The notes: generated by a model not told the origin, from the sequence alone. DNA of 64,000 nucleotides from Mercurialis annua (GCF_937616625.2 NC_065575.1:7447501-7511500), one strand, 5' to 3'. Counted from the first letter of the stretch, positions 1 to 10,489 are shown. Numbers and translations: made by a program.

Positions 1-231
1 CTAGACTCGACTCGATTATTTATATAAAAAAATTAAAATAAAACACATTTTAATTTCAAAAATAATTTTTTTCTTAAAAATATACTATATGTAATTGTAT
101 AAGATAAAACAGATTAATTAGAATTTGATCAGTCTTGGAAGCCGGTCTAGCCGAATATTCTGATATTGGAATTTGTCTTTTACCGTTTACAGATGTGAAA
201 ATAATTTATCTTTAGTTTACATTTTAAAAGA

Positions 232-349
232 GGAGAGTACTTGAAATTTTTCATAAGCGCTAGGTAGTAGACAACAATCTTCTAGATCGTGAGTTTAATT
301 TCTCTCATAAGCGTTTCCTTTTTCCAATTATAAAATAAATTCATATATA
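232..349 (+). repeat. tRNA-derived SINE, family A, degraded copy
   Basis: The stretch reads like the minus-strand SINE at 2547-2653: it shares the ATAAGCGCTAGG segment, a decayed box B (GTGAGTTTAATTTC in place of GTGGGTTCGATTCC) and the AATTATAAAA tail. Substitutions are many and no target duplication is visible, so this is an old copy. Confidence 0.6.
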
Positions 350-1364
350 ATTGTTGTAACAAATAACAATACTAATTTATTTTATTAAAAGTAGAAAACT
401 TGAATTTGAGTAAAAATACTTGTAAGTTCAAGTTCACGATTTATAATTTAATTCCTGTTCGAATTCGATCATGTTCTGTTTTAAAAGTTTGAATTCAACT
501 TCAATAGAATAATCGAAAATCTGATCGATTCGGCTCAGCCCTACAATTTATTTATATAAAAATAATATTTTAAATTTTAATTCAATAGTACATATATTTA
601 TACTATATATAAAAGCACGGATGGGGGGGAAACAGGCAAATTTACTGAATAATCCTTTTCAGTTTACTACTGAATAAAGGTTTTATAGTCAATAACTAAT
701 TAGTTATTTAATTAATCACTATTGTAATTAAAATCCTAATTAGAATAGGTAGCTAAATTATCTCCAATTTAGTTTGTAGTATGTAAAATATAACTAAATT
801 GTCTCCAAGTTAATAGGAATACCTATCTTTTAGTTTGATTGAACTATAAAATTAAAATATTATATTTGGTCAATATATTGTTATTCAAATTTCTATCTTA
901 TTATTTTTAAAGATATTATTAATAAAATTAAATTAATTATTTAATTATGATGATTATAAAACCAAAAGAAGAATAAATTCAGTATGGAAAAAAATTTAAT
1001 AACCAAATATATTATATTTATTTTTACAAAAATTCTTAACTAATTTAATATTAATTATAAATAAAAAATTGATATAATTATAATAAATTTACTAATATTT
1101 TCATTGACGAGTTACGTTACGAGCCACGTGCATAGCACGTAATGCGAAACTAGTTAATTATAAAAGACACCAAACCGAAAAAATTAATTAGGCTCACGAG
1201 TATGTCGTGTTGAATATCTTAAATATATTAGAATTTGTTTCGACATGCAAGTGACTCTAATAGCTCGAAATCAATGTCGACTCAATCAAGTCAAATCAAT
1301 TCCGAATTAATCTTGAATAACTCACGAGTTAGCTCAATTCGGCACAACCGCTAATATCAACATT
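350..1364. other. AT-rich intergenic DNA
   Basis: No coding signal is seen. The stretch has A/T tracts, a short imperfect direct duplication of a TAACTAAATTGTCTCC-like segment near 750-810, and TCGA-rich text near 1240-1345 that looks like decayed dispersed repeat. Confidence 0.5.
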
Positions 1365-1727
1365 CTAGCTAGTTATGTAAATGGAATTATAAAATATTGA
1401 AGTGTACCTATGGTAGCCAGAAGCAGAACCAGAAGAGGATTCCCAGCCAAAGTAAGAATTAAATTTAGAGGAAGCACCACCTTTAAAATCAGGCACTGAA
1501 TAAACACTATTATCATTGACATCCACATAATCAGACTGCATGGCACCAGCAATCAGAGTGTCATCGTGTGCAGTCATATGCGGGTAAGCATCACTTGCTG
1601 GACATTGTTTTGTGTCACACTTTGAGCAATGCCCACAAAGCTTCGCACTTTTTGAACCATTTACAATATTACGAGAATTAATTATCATACCTAAAAGCAA
1701 GAACAAGAACATGCTGTGTCTAACCAT
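1365..1727 (-). CDS. Small secreted cysteine-containing protein, unknown function
   Basis: A 120-aa protein. Residues 1-22 form a hydrophobic N-terminus (VRHSMFLFLLLGMIINS) typical of a signal peptide. A short Cys cluster follows (CGHCSKC, then CDTKQC; four cysteines at spacing C-x2-C-x2-C-x4-C), then a Ser/Gly/Tyr-rich tail. The open frame runs up to 1802, but a minus-strand TATA box at 1805-1814 puts the likely transcription start near 1780, so the ATG at 1727 is chosen. The last residues, after GYHR, are low in complexity, and an AG/GTAC junction occurs there; the real 3' end could be spliced to another exon that I could not find. I do not recognise the family. Four cysteines could bind metal or form two disulfides, which is inference only. 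Confidence 0.55.
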   Translation of the reverse strand: MVRHSMFLFLLLGMIINSRNIVNGSKSAKLCGHCSKCDTKQCPASDAYPHMTAHDDTLIAGAMQSDYVDVNDNSVYSVPDFKGGASSKFNSYFGWESSSGSASGYHRYTSIFYNSIYITS

Positions 1728-1804
1728 TTTTGCAATCTTTAATTTTATTGTGGTTTCTTGTGTTGTTCTTATAATATTGTCTTGGGTTCTTGATTTTATC
1801 ACCT

Positions 1805-1814
1805 TATATATATA
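1805..1814 (-). promoter_or_regulatory. TATA box for the small secreted protein gene
   Basis: A TATATATATA run lies 78 bp upstream of the chosen ATG on the minus strand. Its position excludes the more upstream in-frame ATG at 1802 as a normal start. Confidence 0.55.
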
Positions 1815-1846
1815 GCTTTCTTTATCAATTTGATAGGAATCATTTT

Positions 1847-2242
1847 GGCAAAATATGTATTTGGATCCTTTTACTATTATACTTTTATGAATTGGATCCT
1901 TCTACTATAATTTGTTGAAAATTTGAGTCCATGCACTTTTAATTTTATAAATATTAAGTCCCGATGTCACATAACTGAAGCGTGTCTACTCCACGCGCCG
2001 TTAATTCAGCTATAATAAAAAAATTACTCATTTTTCTAATTGAGTTCCTAGCTACACTTTTTTTTTTGAAAGTAAGCTTGATTCGACTTTTTGGATCTGA
2101 CTTGACACCATTAATACTTTTTGTGATGGGATATTTAATGTCTATAAAATTAAAAATGCGAGGACTCATTGTATAGAAATGGTAATGGTGGGATCCAATT
2201 CAAAAAGTGTAATAGTATAGGGACCTAAAAATGTATTTTGCC
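1847..2242. mobile_element. Mutator-like MITE with long TIRs
   Basis: The ends are inverted repeats (GGCAAAATATGTATTT at the left, AAATGTATTTTGCC at the right) and the arms continue to pair with CCTTTTACTATTATACTTTT. Flanking 9-mers AATCATTTT (1838-1846) and AATATTTTT (2243-2251) match at 8 of 9, as expected of an aged MULE target duplication. It sits about 45 bp upstream of the TATA box of the secreted-protein gene, so it may affect that promoter. Confidence 0.75.
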
Positions 2243-2546
2243 AATATTTTTGTTAGTTTAAATTTGTTTAATGGTTCAAAAAATTAGTGTTTGTCACTTT
2301 TATCAATACTAACAAAAGCATTAATGTGTCAATTTTCATCTCATTGGAAGGGTTTTATTTTAATGATATTCAAGTCTTCTTAATTGGATAAACTGAACAT
2401 GATTGTATTCATATTGCAGTCGTTAAATAATGGCATATCAAAGATAAATTTACCAAACTGAAAAAAGGCTAACAAGAAAAATGATAATCATTCAATAATT
2501 ATCACGTGAGTAAATTCAAAATCAATTGATTCAATTAAGCGGATTT

Positions 2547-2653
2547 TTTTTTTTAATAATTGGGGAGGTGGAGTGCTTGTGGAAGGAATCGAACCCACGA
2601 CATAGCAGTTTGCTGCCTAGCGCTTATATCATTTGAGCTATAGCTCATTGGTT
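2547..2653 (-). mobile_element. tRNA-derived SINE, family A, young copy
   Basis: On the minus strand this has a box A-like segment (AGCTCAAATGATATAAGC), a near-consensus box B (GGGTTCGATTCC) and an A-rich 3' tail (poly-T at 2544-2554 on plus). It is flanked by a perfect 14-bp target duplication, AATTAAGCGGATTT (2533-2546 and 2654-2667). The length of about 107 bp, the pol III boxes and the poly(A) tail define a short plant SINE. Confidence 0.85.
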
Positions 2654-2716
2654 AATTAAGCGGATTTGATTATGATTAAAGTAATTTTTTCAAAAGAGGT
2701 CTGCAGTTAATAAAAA

Positions 2717-3164
2717 GACTTTATCACTCAAAAGCCCCCCATCTTTAATTTTTTTTCAATTATACTCTGATGTAGAAATTTTTTTTTCAGAACTCCTCCA
2801 TCTTTAGATTTTTTTTCAATTGTATCCCAAATTATTAAATTACATCTTTTTTCATGAAAAAAAATTAAAATAATCTTTCATTTTTACTTTTTTCTAATTA
2901 AACACTAATATTATTAATAATGTAAAAAAATCATTCTTCTTAAAATTATATCCAATAACTTTTTAAAATCAACACTATAAAAAATTTCAATTTAGGGTAG
3001 AATTGAAAAAAATCTACAGGTGGGGATTTTGAGAGAATTTTCCTACATCGGGGTGCAATTGGAATAGAATTTAAAGGTGGGAGGATTTTGAGAGAATTTT
3101 CCAACATTATAGTGCAATTATAAAAAAAAAATTAAAGGTGAAGTGTTTTTTTAGCTATTAGAAC
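2717..3164. mobile_element. Mutator-like MITE
   Basis: Long inverted arms (CATCTTTAATTTTTTTTCAA on the left, mirrored by TTGAAAAAAATCTACAGGTG and AAAAATTAAAGGTG on the right). A perfect 9-bp duplication TAATAAAAA flanks it at 2708-2716 and 3165-3173. The arms contain internal repeats of the GATTTTGAGAGAATTTTCC unit. It belongs to the same loose family as the elements at 3852, 53308 and 56964. Confidence 0.75.
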
Positions 3165-3173
3165 TAATAAAAA

Positions 3174-3842
3174 TGACTATGTTCGAGTTTTTGGTTCATT
3201 CCGCGTTTAAACTTTTCTATATCACCAAGAAATAGTTGACCTATTTTGTTCTTTGTGGATAATTTATTGTGTGCTTAGATAGTTACAATGTTTTGGGTTA
3301 TAATTTTCTTTATTTGGACAATTTTCTTTGATTTCTTAGTAGACAAGCACCTTGGCTTTGTAATACAATGTTCTATATGTTACTAATTTTTTATAGTATA
3401 ATCCATGTGTTAGTAAATGAAAAGATTTAATTTACAACAAGAAATAACTGAACTGCCGTTCAAATTGTTTGAATCTCTTTAAACACAAGATTAAAGTGTA
3501 TACCTCTCAAAAAAAAAGATTAAAGTGTATGCGGACGTGCTGACAATAATTTAAAATTTTAAAAATTTATAGATCAATTTGTATAATTCAAAAAATTAGA
3601 TGTAAAAAGCCTAAACGACAAATGTGACTAAAAGCTAAAATAGACAAACATGATGACTAAATGATTTAATTACACAAGAAAATTAGAATTAAAATAAATA
3701 AAAAATACTCTAATTAACTACAATTGAAAGGAGCAGTGCGTGCATGACTGTGCTAGAGGTTTCCTGTAGCACGCTGCTATTTAAAAAATAATTAAGAAGA
3801 ATTAGTTTGAATATAAAAAAATTAAAGGTGACGTTTTATAAT
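3174..3842. other. Intergenic, no feature seen
   Basis: AT-rich DNA with no long frame, tRNA or clear inverted repeat. A short direct repeat of AAAGATTAAAGTGTAT lies near 3490-3530. Confidence 0.5.
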
Positions 3843-3851
3843 TGGAATGTA

Positions 3852-4526
3852 GGCTTAAATCCTTAAAAAAATTCACCTTGTATTTTTTTTTCGTTTATAC
3901 CATGACCTTCAAAAACATCATTTGTATCAAATTTTAAATTTTTATGTTTTATCTCTACCCAAAACCATTAAATTGTACTCTTTTTATTTGAAAAAGAGTT
4001 TAAAACAATCCTTTATTTTTAACCTATATACTAATTAGATATTAATGCTATTAATAATACAAAAATGTCATCTTCTTGAAAAAAAATCAAAAATTATAAT
4101 AATTTCTAATTTTTTAAAAAATTATTTTAGGAACCGTCGCCGCTCTTCTCCACTTTTGGAGAAGGAGCGGCCGCTCCTTCTTCAAATTGGAAAAGGAGCG
4201 CCGCCGCTCCTCCGATGAGAAGGAGCAGCGGCGTGTCCTCATTGGTTTCAGATTTTTTTTAATTTTTTTTATTATTTATAAAATTAAAAAAATTAACTAA
4301 TTATGGATATATTTGATTATTTTTTAAGTTTAGGGATTTGTTTGTATTTTTTAAAATAGAAAAAATTATGTTTTAAACTCTTTTACAAATGAAAAGAGTA
4401 CAATTTAATGCTTTTGGGTAGGGATGAAACATAAAAATCCAAAATTAGATACAAATGGTGTTTTTATAAGGTCAGAGTACAAACGAAGAAAAAGTGCATG
4501 GTGGTTTTTTTTAAGGAATTAAGCCC
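3852..4526. mobile_element. Mutator-like MITE with a GC-rich core
   Basis: Ends GGCTTAAATCC and GGAATTAAGCC are inverted, with arms sharing TCGTTTATACC / GTACAAACGA and the segment TTAAATTGTACTCTTTT. Flanks TGGAATGTA and TGAAATATA agree at 7 of 9 (aged duplication). The core at about 4130-4240 is sharply GC-rich and built of hairpins, including the perfect 20-bp palindrome GAAGGAGCGGCCGCTCCTTC at 4161-4180. That core composition is unlike the rest of the element. Confidence 0.7.
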
Positions 4527-4932
4527 TGAAATATATTCAGAACATTTTAATATTAAATAAGAAAAAAAAGAGAAAGAAAATATGATACACAAAAATTAAA
4601 GTAATCGCTAGAAATATAAGCACAAAGCAAATTATAAATAGAGAAAATAAACACGGGAAAATTATCTAAGAATCGAATAAAGTCTTTAATCTTTAATTTT
4701 CTTTTTTTTTGGAGATAAATCACGAACTGGATTAACTAAATCTACTTCGAATAAATAAAGATTTTTGAACAGTATCTTTGGAAATTTTAATTATTTTCTC
4801 CGTTACATTTAAAAAGTCTCATTTACACATAAATTAACAAAACATTTATTATTTTTGTTTTTTCATATTTTTTCATGCTTTACGACTATTAATGATAGTT
4901 GAACTTTTCAAAGAGTTTTTTTTAAGATAATT

Positions 4933-5175
4933 AAAAAAAAAAGATCAACCCCAAAACGCATGTGAGTTGATAAGGCGCTCTTCTGGGTTAAGTGATGTCG
5001 CAGGTTCGAACCGTACTCATGTATGCAGCCATTTAAAATTTGAGGTCAGAGTTTTGCCTCTGGCAAGAGACCTAACCAACTCAAGTGGAGATTAGTCTGA
5101 GTGTGGAAGGATGAAAAGTGTCGTTTTATAGTTAAAATTTGTTTAGGACAGCTCATGATCAAACCAAAAAAAAAA
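4933..5175 (+). mobile_element. tRNA-derived SINE, family B
   Basis: It has a box A-like TGAGTTGATAAGG (4962-4974), box B GGTTCGAACC (5003-5012), a roughly 150-bp body and a terminal A10 tract. Possible target duplications are TAAGATAATT (4923-4932) and TAAGAAAATT (5179-5188), 9 of 10 matching. The left boundary is uncertain because an A-tract follows the left duplication. Confidence 0.7.
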
Positions 5176-5427
5176 GTATAAGAAAATTCAATGCCAATAA
5201 AACTTGCGAGCTTACAATTTTATTTTATTTTGTGTATTTCAGTTACTTTCACGTTCTTATTTCCTAAGGCTAAAACTCATCGATGTGTTTAATAAATTCA
5301 AAACACCATTGTTTTGTTAAATGAAAAATCGATGTGTCTGGGTTAGTGCTACAATTGCATGGAAAATCTTTATATTATGTGTGTTTCATGCATTCAGATA
5401 TCACAAAATAGTATTTTAGTCAAAATT

Positions 5428-5832
5428 AGAGCAACTTACTGTGAGTTCTATCATATTTGTCATAATTTATAGTTTGATACTCTTTATTTGAAAATCAAAT
5501 GATTTGACATTTTAGTTTTGAATTATAAACTATAGTCGATCTTTCTGTTAAATATAGGTATTAAATCGTTAACGGAATAAAATGTGAGGTACCAAATCGT
5601 TTGAAAATAAGGTAGCAAATCGTTTATATAATTGAAATTGAAATCGTTTATATAAATGAAACTGAGATAGCAAATCGTTTGAAAGTAAAATTTTAAATTA
5701 TTAACTGAACTAACAGAAGAGCCTTATAGTTTACAAAATCAAAAATGAGATACCAAATCGTTTGATTTTCAAACAAGGGATACTAAACTGTGAATTATGA
5801 CAAATGTGAGGGGTCTTAGAGTAATTTGCTCT
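5428..5832. repeat. Inverted-repeat element (MITE-like), family unknown
   Basis: Left arm AGAGCAACTTACTGTGAG and right arm (reverse complement) AGAGCAAATTACTCTAAG pair, and the pairing continues through CATATTTGTCATAATT and TTTGAAAATCAAA. The middle holds repeated CAAATCGTTTGAAA / CAAATCGTTTATATAA units. No target duplication could be identified. Confidence 0.6.
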
Positions 5833-6402
5833 TAAGATGAGTAGACTTAAAAATGATACTATTATCAAGTTTTAAATGTGGTGTTTAACTCTGCTTTTTT
5901 TTAAAATAGTCTTTTATAAAAGCCTAAAAATATATAAATACACATATACTTATTCAAATAATTCAATATAAACCAATATTATATTCATTCTAATGTCTCT
6001 TAACTTTATATGGCATAAACGTGGGGCACCAAACTGCTATATTGTGTTCAATTATCAAAAATAATTTATATTTTTTATTTATCTAATCTCTCAATTTTCA
6101 TTTGATATTATCTAGTAATCATATTTTGATATTTGATTTATCTAATTTATTATTCATTTTATTTTTTAATTTATCGGGTCCTTAAAACGGATACCCGTTT
6201 ATTCCGTGATCTCAGAAATTGATCTAATTAATTTTCTCAAAATAAAAATGAAAAATCATTTTCTTGCTCTTGCACTTGTCTCGTAGAGTACGTACCCAAA
6301 ATTTACAACCTGCCTTCCAGCATTGATCTTCCGCTTTCATGAAGCTGGATGTTTTCAATCAAACTTCATTTTCGTGCCAATCAATTTTGTTAATATTCCT
6401 TT

Positions 6403-6410
6403 GGATATGC
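6403..6410. promoter_or_regulatory. P1BS box (PHR1-type site), distal
   Basis: GGATATGC fits the palindromic consensus GNATATNC bound by PHR1-type MYB factors under phosphate starvation. It lies 45 bp upstream of a TATA box and about 90 bp upstream of the MIR827 hairpin. Confidence 0.6.
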
Positions 6411-6433
6411 TTTTCTATTAGAATAATGCTTAG

Positions 6434-6441
6434 GAATATAC
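6434..6441. promoter_or_regulatory. P1BS box (PHR1-type site), proximal
   Basis: GAATATAC fits GNATATNC. With the site at 6403 it forms a pair whose starts are 31 bp apart (about three helical turns), just before the TATA box at 6455-6462. Confidence 0.6.
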
Positions 6442-6454
6442 TCTTTAGATACTA

Positions 6455-6462
6455 TTATATAC
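6455..6462 (+). promoter_or_regulatory. TATA box of MIR827
   Basis: TTATATAC about 40 bp upstream of the hairpin base; predicted start of transcription near 6485-6492. Inferred from spacing only. Confidence 0.5.
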
Positions 6463-6498
6463 ATATTGTTTTTGCTACAATATGATGATGATTATAGG

Positions 6499-6635
6499 CT
6501 AGCTTGAAGAATGTTTATATATTTGCATCCATGGATATATTTGTTGATTGTCATCTGTTCATTTTTTTTTTCTATATTATGGTTAGATGACCATCAACAA
6601 ACACATTCATGCATATTGCATCTAATCAAGCTTAG
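6499..6635 (+). ncRNA. MIR827: MIR827 precursor, phosphate-starvation microRNA
   Basis: The 3' arm at 6583-6603 is a 21-nt sequence starting TTAGATGACC and ending AACAAACA. I recognise it as miR827, in the form with a 3'-terminal A. The 5' arm around 6538-6558 (TTTGTTGATTGTCATCTG) is its near-complement, as expected of the star strand. Pairing extends outward through the GCATCC / TGCATC segment to CTAGCTTGA and TCAAGCTTAG at the base. In plants miR827 is induced by Pi deficiency through PHR1 and targets the ubiquitin ligase NLA in Brassicaceae or SPX-MFS (PHT5) vacuolar phosphate transporters in most other species. The two P1BS boxes upstream agree with that control. No protein gene overlaps it. 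Exact ends of the primary transcript cannot be read from sequence. Confidence 0.9.
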
Positions 6636-6781
6636 ATTATACTCACATGAGGTAATCGGGTAAGTGTACAAAATAAATTGGTAGTGTTTTATTTTGATAT
6701 CTTAATTATTTAAAGCTTATGTATTATTTTTCCCATTTAATATAATATATATCACGGAAATATCACTCCAATTAAGATATT

Positions 6782-8438
6782 AGGAATATCCATTGGATTG
6801 CTTGGAAGCGGATGTGTAACTCGAAGGGAGTAGGGGGGGGGGCTTGGATTTAGGGACCTTGAGCACTTTAACTTAGCTCTTCTAGCCAAGCAAGGATGGA
6901 GGTTCCTGGTGCATCCAGAGTCTCTGTTATCTAAAGTCTTCCGAGGTAAATATTTTCCCTATGGTTCCTTTCTTGATGCGAACTCCCACTCTAATGGTTC
7001 GTGGGCTTGGAAAAGTCTTTTAAAAGGGAGGGAGATTTTGAAGCTTGGGGTGCGTTGGCAAGCTAGGTCGGGTACCAACATTGAGATTCGGAATGACCCT
7101 TGGCTGCCAACTTATTTCCCGTTTAAGGTTTCAGCTTCAACGGTGATTCCTAGGGAGGTGAATCTTGTCTCTGATCTTATTTGTAGAAATAGGAACGAGT
7201 GGAACGCTGAGCTAGTCAGGCAGATTTTCCCAGCTAGTGAAGCGTTGGCTATCCTGAGTTCTCCTATCAGTGCGTCTGGGCAGAGTGATAAACTGATCTG
7301 GCACTTTAACAAGGCTGGCACCTTCTCAGTTAGATCGGCATATCACTTAGCTATGGAAAACTCGAATCTCAGGGGTGCTAGCAGTGAGAACCACCACCAT
7401 CAACACCCATCTCACTTTAACTGGCAACACCTGTGGAAACTCAAGCTCCCGCCAAATATAAAATGCTTCATGTGGAAGATTTTTAATAATGGTTTAGCTA
7501 CAAATGGAAATATCAACCGTCGCATCCCAGATCGAATAGGCATGTGCCCTCGTTGCAACGCAGTTGAGTCCCAGGTTCATCTATTTCTTTTTTGCCCTTT
7601 TGTGGAAGTGGTTTGGCTTGGCTCGGCTTTAAACTTGCAGGTTGGTATGGCGTCGTGGCTCTCTATGAGAGAATTTTGGGCTGACTTGTATAATATGACG
7701 GTGGAGGGTGTGGTGAGAGAGGCTGTGCTCTTAAATGTTGCGTGGATGCTTTGGTCGGTGTGGCTGGCCAGAAATGCGTTAATCTTCAGGAACGAGGATT
7801 GTGACCCTAATTCTGTTATAAGAGTGGCTAGCGATTTGCAGAAAGAATGGAATGACGTTGGAGGTCGAGGGCGAAACAATAGGGTTGACAGTCTTTCTGG
7901 TAGGAGCTCAGAGCCCTTACAACAATGGCTCCCTCCTCCGGTGACCTCGTATAAGATCAACTTTGATGGGGCCTTTAGAGCTGCTGCCTGTCTGGGTGTA
8001 GGTGCTTGTGTGGTTCGTAACAACAGGGGGCAGGTCATCGCCTCTATCTCCAGGCGGTTTCAGCAGGTCTCGTCTCCGGCCTTAGTGGAGGCGTTAGCCC
8101 TCCGGGAAGCTATTAGCCTCGCTATTCGGCTTAAGCTCAACAGTGTCATTTTTGAGAGTGATGCCAAATCAATTATTGATGCCGTGAATGGGAATGCTTT
8201 GGTTGATTTGGACTGCCAAATTGCGGTGGTGGACTGTCAAAACTTTTGCCGCAGGATAAGTGATTGCTCTTTTGCTTTTGTTAGGAGGAATTGTAATTGG
8301 GTGGCGCATAATGTAGCCAAGAAAGCCCTCTCTGATTATAGTTTTTGTTGTAACCCTCTAGCCCAAGTTGAGTGGCTAGAAACGAGACTTCTATAGTCGT
8401 TTTTCTCTTCAATGAAGATATATCTTTGGCAAAAAAAA
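6782..8438 (+). mobile_element. 5'-truncated L1-type LINE, recent insertion
   Basis: The element encodes the C-terminal part of a plant L1 ORF2 and ends in a poly(A) tract at 8431-8440. It is flanked by a perfect 12-bp target duplication AATTAAGATATT (6770-6781 and 8439-8450). The 5' end is cut inside the region following the reverse transcriptase core, as expected of incomplete target-primed reverse transcription. A perfect duplication and a long open frame point to a young copy. Confidence 0.9.
6909..8396 (+). pseudogene. LINE ORF2 C-terminal fragment: zf-RVT and RNase H domains
   Basis: 495 open codons. Residues about 1-100 are the post-RT connection (FRGKYFP, GSFLDA, SWAWKSLLKGREIL). Residues about 125-240 form the zinc-binding zf-RVT domain (WHFNKAGTFSVRSAY, WKLKLPPNIKCFMWK, CPRCNAVESQVHLFLFCPF). 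Residues about 345-480 form an RNase H-like domain (NFDGAF, EALALREA, FESDAKS, AHNVAKKAL). Coding similarity continues upstream from about 6789 (WIAWKRMCNSKG), but the frame breaks at a run of ten G at 6833-6842: nine would keep frame. No endonuclease or RT core is present, so it cannot move by itself. The ATG at 6909 is an internal Met, not a true start. Confidence 0.85.
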
Positions 8439-8450
8439 AATTAAGATATT

Positions 8451-9329
8451 TTCTACTTAATTTATTTCCACAATTTGCAATAATCAATTTTACCTTAGAA
8501 GGTCTTTTCGGTACCTTTTATTAAATCTCTTATTACTATTCGTATTATTTTACTACGTTAATCAATTAAAATAAACTTTGATATAAAATTTAGGCTAAAC
8601 CATTATCAGTTTCTTTAATTATATGTGGTTTGATTATCTAGTTTTTAAATTTTATTTTTGCTCTTTGTAATTCTTCAACTAGTAACTGGTCTCATACAAA
8701 GAAAGAAAGTTTTATCGATGATTTTATCAATGACGGACCGTCATTATGACCAGGGGTTGCCATGGCCCCCTCAAAGAAGAGAAATAAATGTTACAGTATA
8801 ACATATGTTCCATTCGAAATTAATCCTACTAATATGAGCCTGGCAATTAAAAAGATGCTTATTTTTACTAATTATTTTGCTCTCATTTTCTCCGAATAGA
8901 AAAATGAAATTCTGCTAAAGTTCTAATTAAATGTTTATTATTATTTAAAATTATGATTATATTATATTTATTTTGACTATTTGTATATACTTATTTCTTT
9001 ATTAATTGTTTTATTCAGTTTTAATATTATTCCTTTATCATATCTATATACAATGATAATATATTGCTATAAATTATAGTTTTTGAATTTTTTAAGATTT
9101 TATTTTATTATTATATATATAAAAATTATATATATATCAGTTCAGTTATAAATTGGCCCTTTCGAACTTATATGTCTAGATCATCACTAAATTTTATAAA
9201 GACCGTTAATCAAATTTATTGGTCTAAATTTAGGGGGATTAGTGGCACCCTTAACTTTTAGAATTAGAAAGACAAAAGAGGAGGAAGTACTAGCGGGAAG
9301 CTTTCCTGTGAAATAGGAAAAATTTAATA
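8451..9329. other. Intergenic, no gene seen
   Basis: AT-rich DNA without a long frame. The stretch 9140-9280 has mixed composition but no recognisable repeat end. Confidence 0.5.
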
Positions 9330-9534
9330 AATTCTTTTAGATGGATTGAGTTTACTACATCATTCGTAAACTAAATTAATTATATATAACATCCCATTAA
9401 AATGATGATAAAATTGTAATATTAACAATAAAATTTAAATACATATATTATAATTTTTTCATTATTTTAATAAATAATTATAATGTGATTTGTTTAAAAT
9501 ACGGATAATATAGTAACCTTAGTCTATCCAAAAA
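9330..9534. repeat. Short TIR element, same family as 17285-17507
   Basis: Left arm AATTCTTTTAGATGGATTGA and right arm (reverse complement) AATTTTTTGGATAGACTAAG are imperfect inverses. The left arm also resembles the one at 17285 (TTCTTAGGTAGACTGAGTCT). No target duplication was found; boundaries are approximate. Confidence 0.5.
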
Positions 9535-9814
9535 ATTATCAAACAACATAACATTCACATGAATTATCTTCCAACTTTTTTTTTTCTAAAATAAAAATTC
9601 AGTGCCGGAAGTTTTATTTCCATCACACCTCCAAATAGCGGCCAAGCTGTAATCAAGAAAGTTATTTTGGATCGTTTTTGCCCTTTTCTTTAATTAAAAT
9701 TTGATTTGAGTATCAAAATAAAAAAATACCATTTTGAGTTTTTTCCTTGGATATTCATTAAGAGCGCATACACTTATGCTTTAAAATTGGCGAATGATAA
9801 CATTCTTTAAATTT

Positions 9815-10103
9815 GGGTTAATTGCAAATGCATACACGAACTTTACCCTAATTTGCAATTACGACATAAACTTTAAAACTTGGCAATGTCAGTAACCAAC
9901 TTTCATTTTTTGGCAAATTGGTACACCGACCAATCACGCAACGACACATGGCGGTATATTACAATATCCACGTTAGTGTTTTTCGTGTATGGTGTATCGA
10001 TTTGCCAAAAGTGTAAAGTTGGTTACTAACATTGCCAAGTTTTAAAGTTTATGTTGTAATTGCAAATTAGGGTAAAGTTCGTGTATAAATTTGCAATTAA
10101 CCC
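9815..10103. mobile_element. Mutator-like MITE, near-complete fold-back
   Basis: Ends GGGTTAATTGC and GCAATTAACCC are perfect inverses and the arms pair for over 100 bp with few mismatches (CGAACTTTACCCTAATTTGC opposite GCAAATTAGGGTAAAGTTCG). A perfect 9-bp target duplication TTTAAATTT lies at 9806-9814 and 10104-10112. With 289 bp and a short loop the whole element is one hairpin. Confidence 0.9.
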
Positions 10104-10169
10104 TTTAAATTTTTATATATTACATTATTTGTTTTAGTCCTAATATCCTCTCCTCAATTATCTTTTTTA

Positions 10170-10481
10170 GGGTTAATTACATATAAAATCACCACCTTTA
10201 CACGAATTTTCAAAAATAACACGACCTTTAAAACGTGTCAATTCAGGGCACCACCTTTCATTTCTTTTCAAAAACAACATGGGCATATTTTTTGATAAAA
10301 TTTTGCTGACTTGAACATCCGATGAGAGTGCCACGTGTCACGCCACGTCAGCAAAAATGCCACTAAAAATGTGTCCGTTTTGAAAAGAAATGAAAGGTGG
10401 TGCCCTGAAGTGCCACGTTTTAAAGGTCGTGTTTTTTTTGCAATTTTATGTAAAGATGGTGATTTTATATGTAATTAAACC
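10170..10481. mobile_element. Mutator-like MITE
   Basis: Ends GGGTTAATTACATATAAAAT and ATTTTATATGTAATTAAACC are inverted; arms also share GGGCACCACCTTTCATTTC / GAAATGAAAGGTGGTGCCC. The flanks are T-rich (CTTTTTTA against TTTTTTTA), so the target duplication is only suggestive. It lies 66 bp from the MITE ending at 10103. Confidence 0.8.
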
Positions 10482-10489
10482 TTTTTTTA

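Noticed and set aside
2580..2645. tRNA gene on minus, because of box B
   Set aside because: There is no acceptor-stem pairing or anticodon arm, and the A-tail with a 14-bp duplication shows a SINE.
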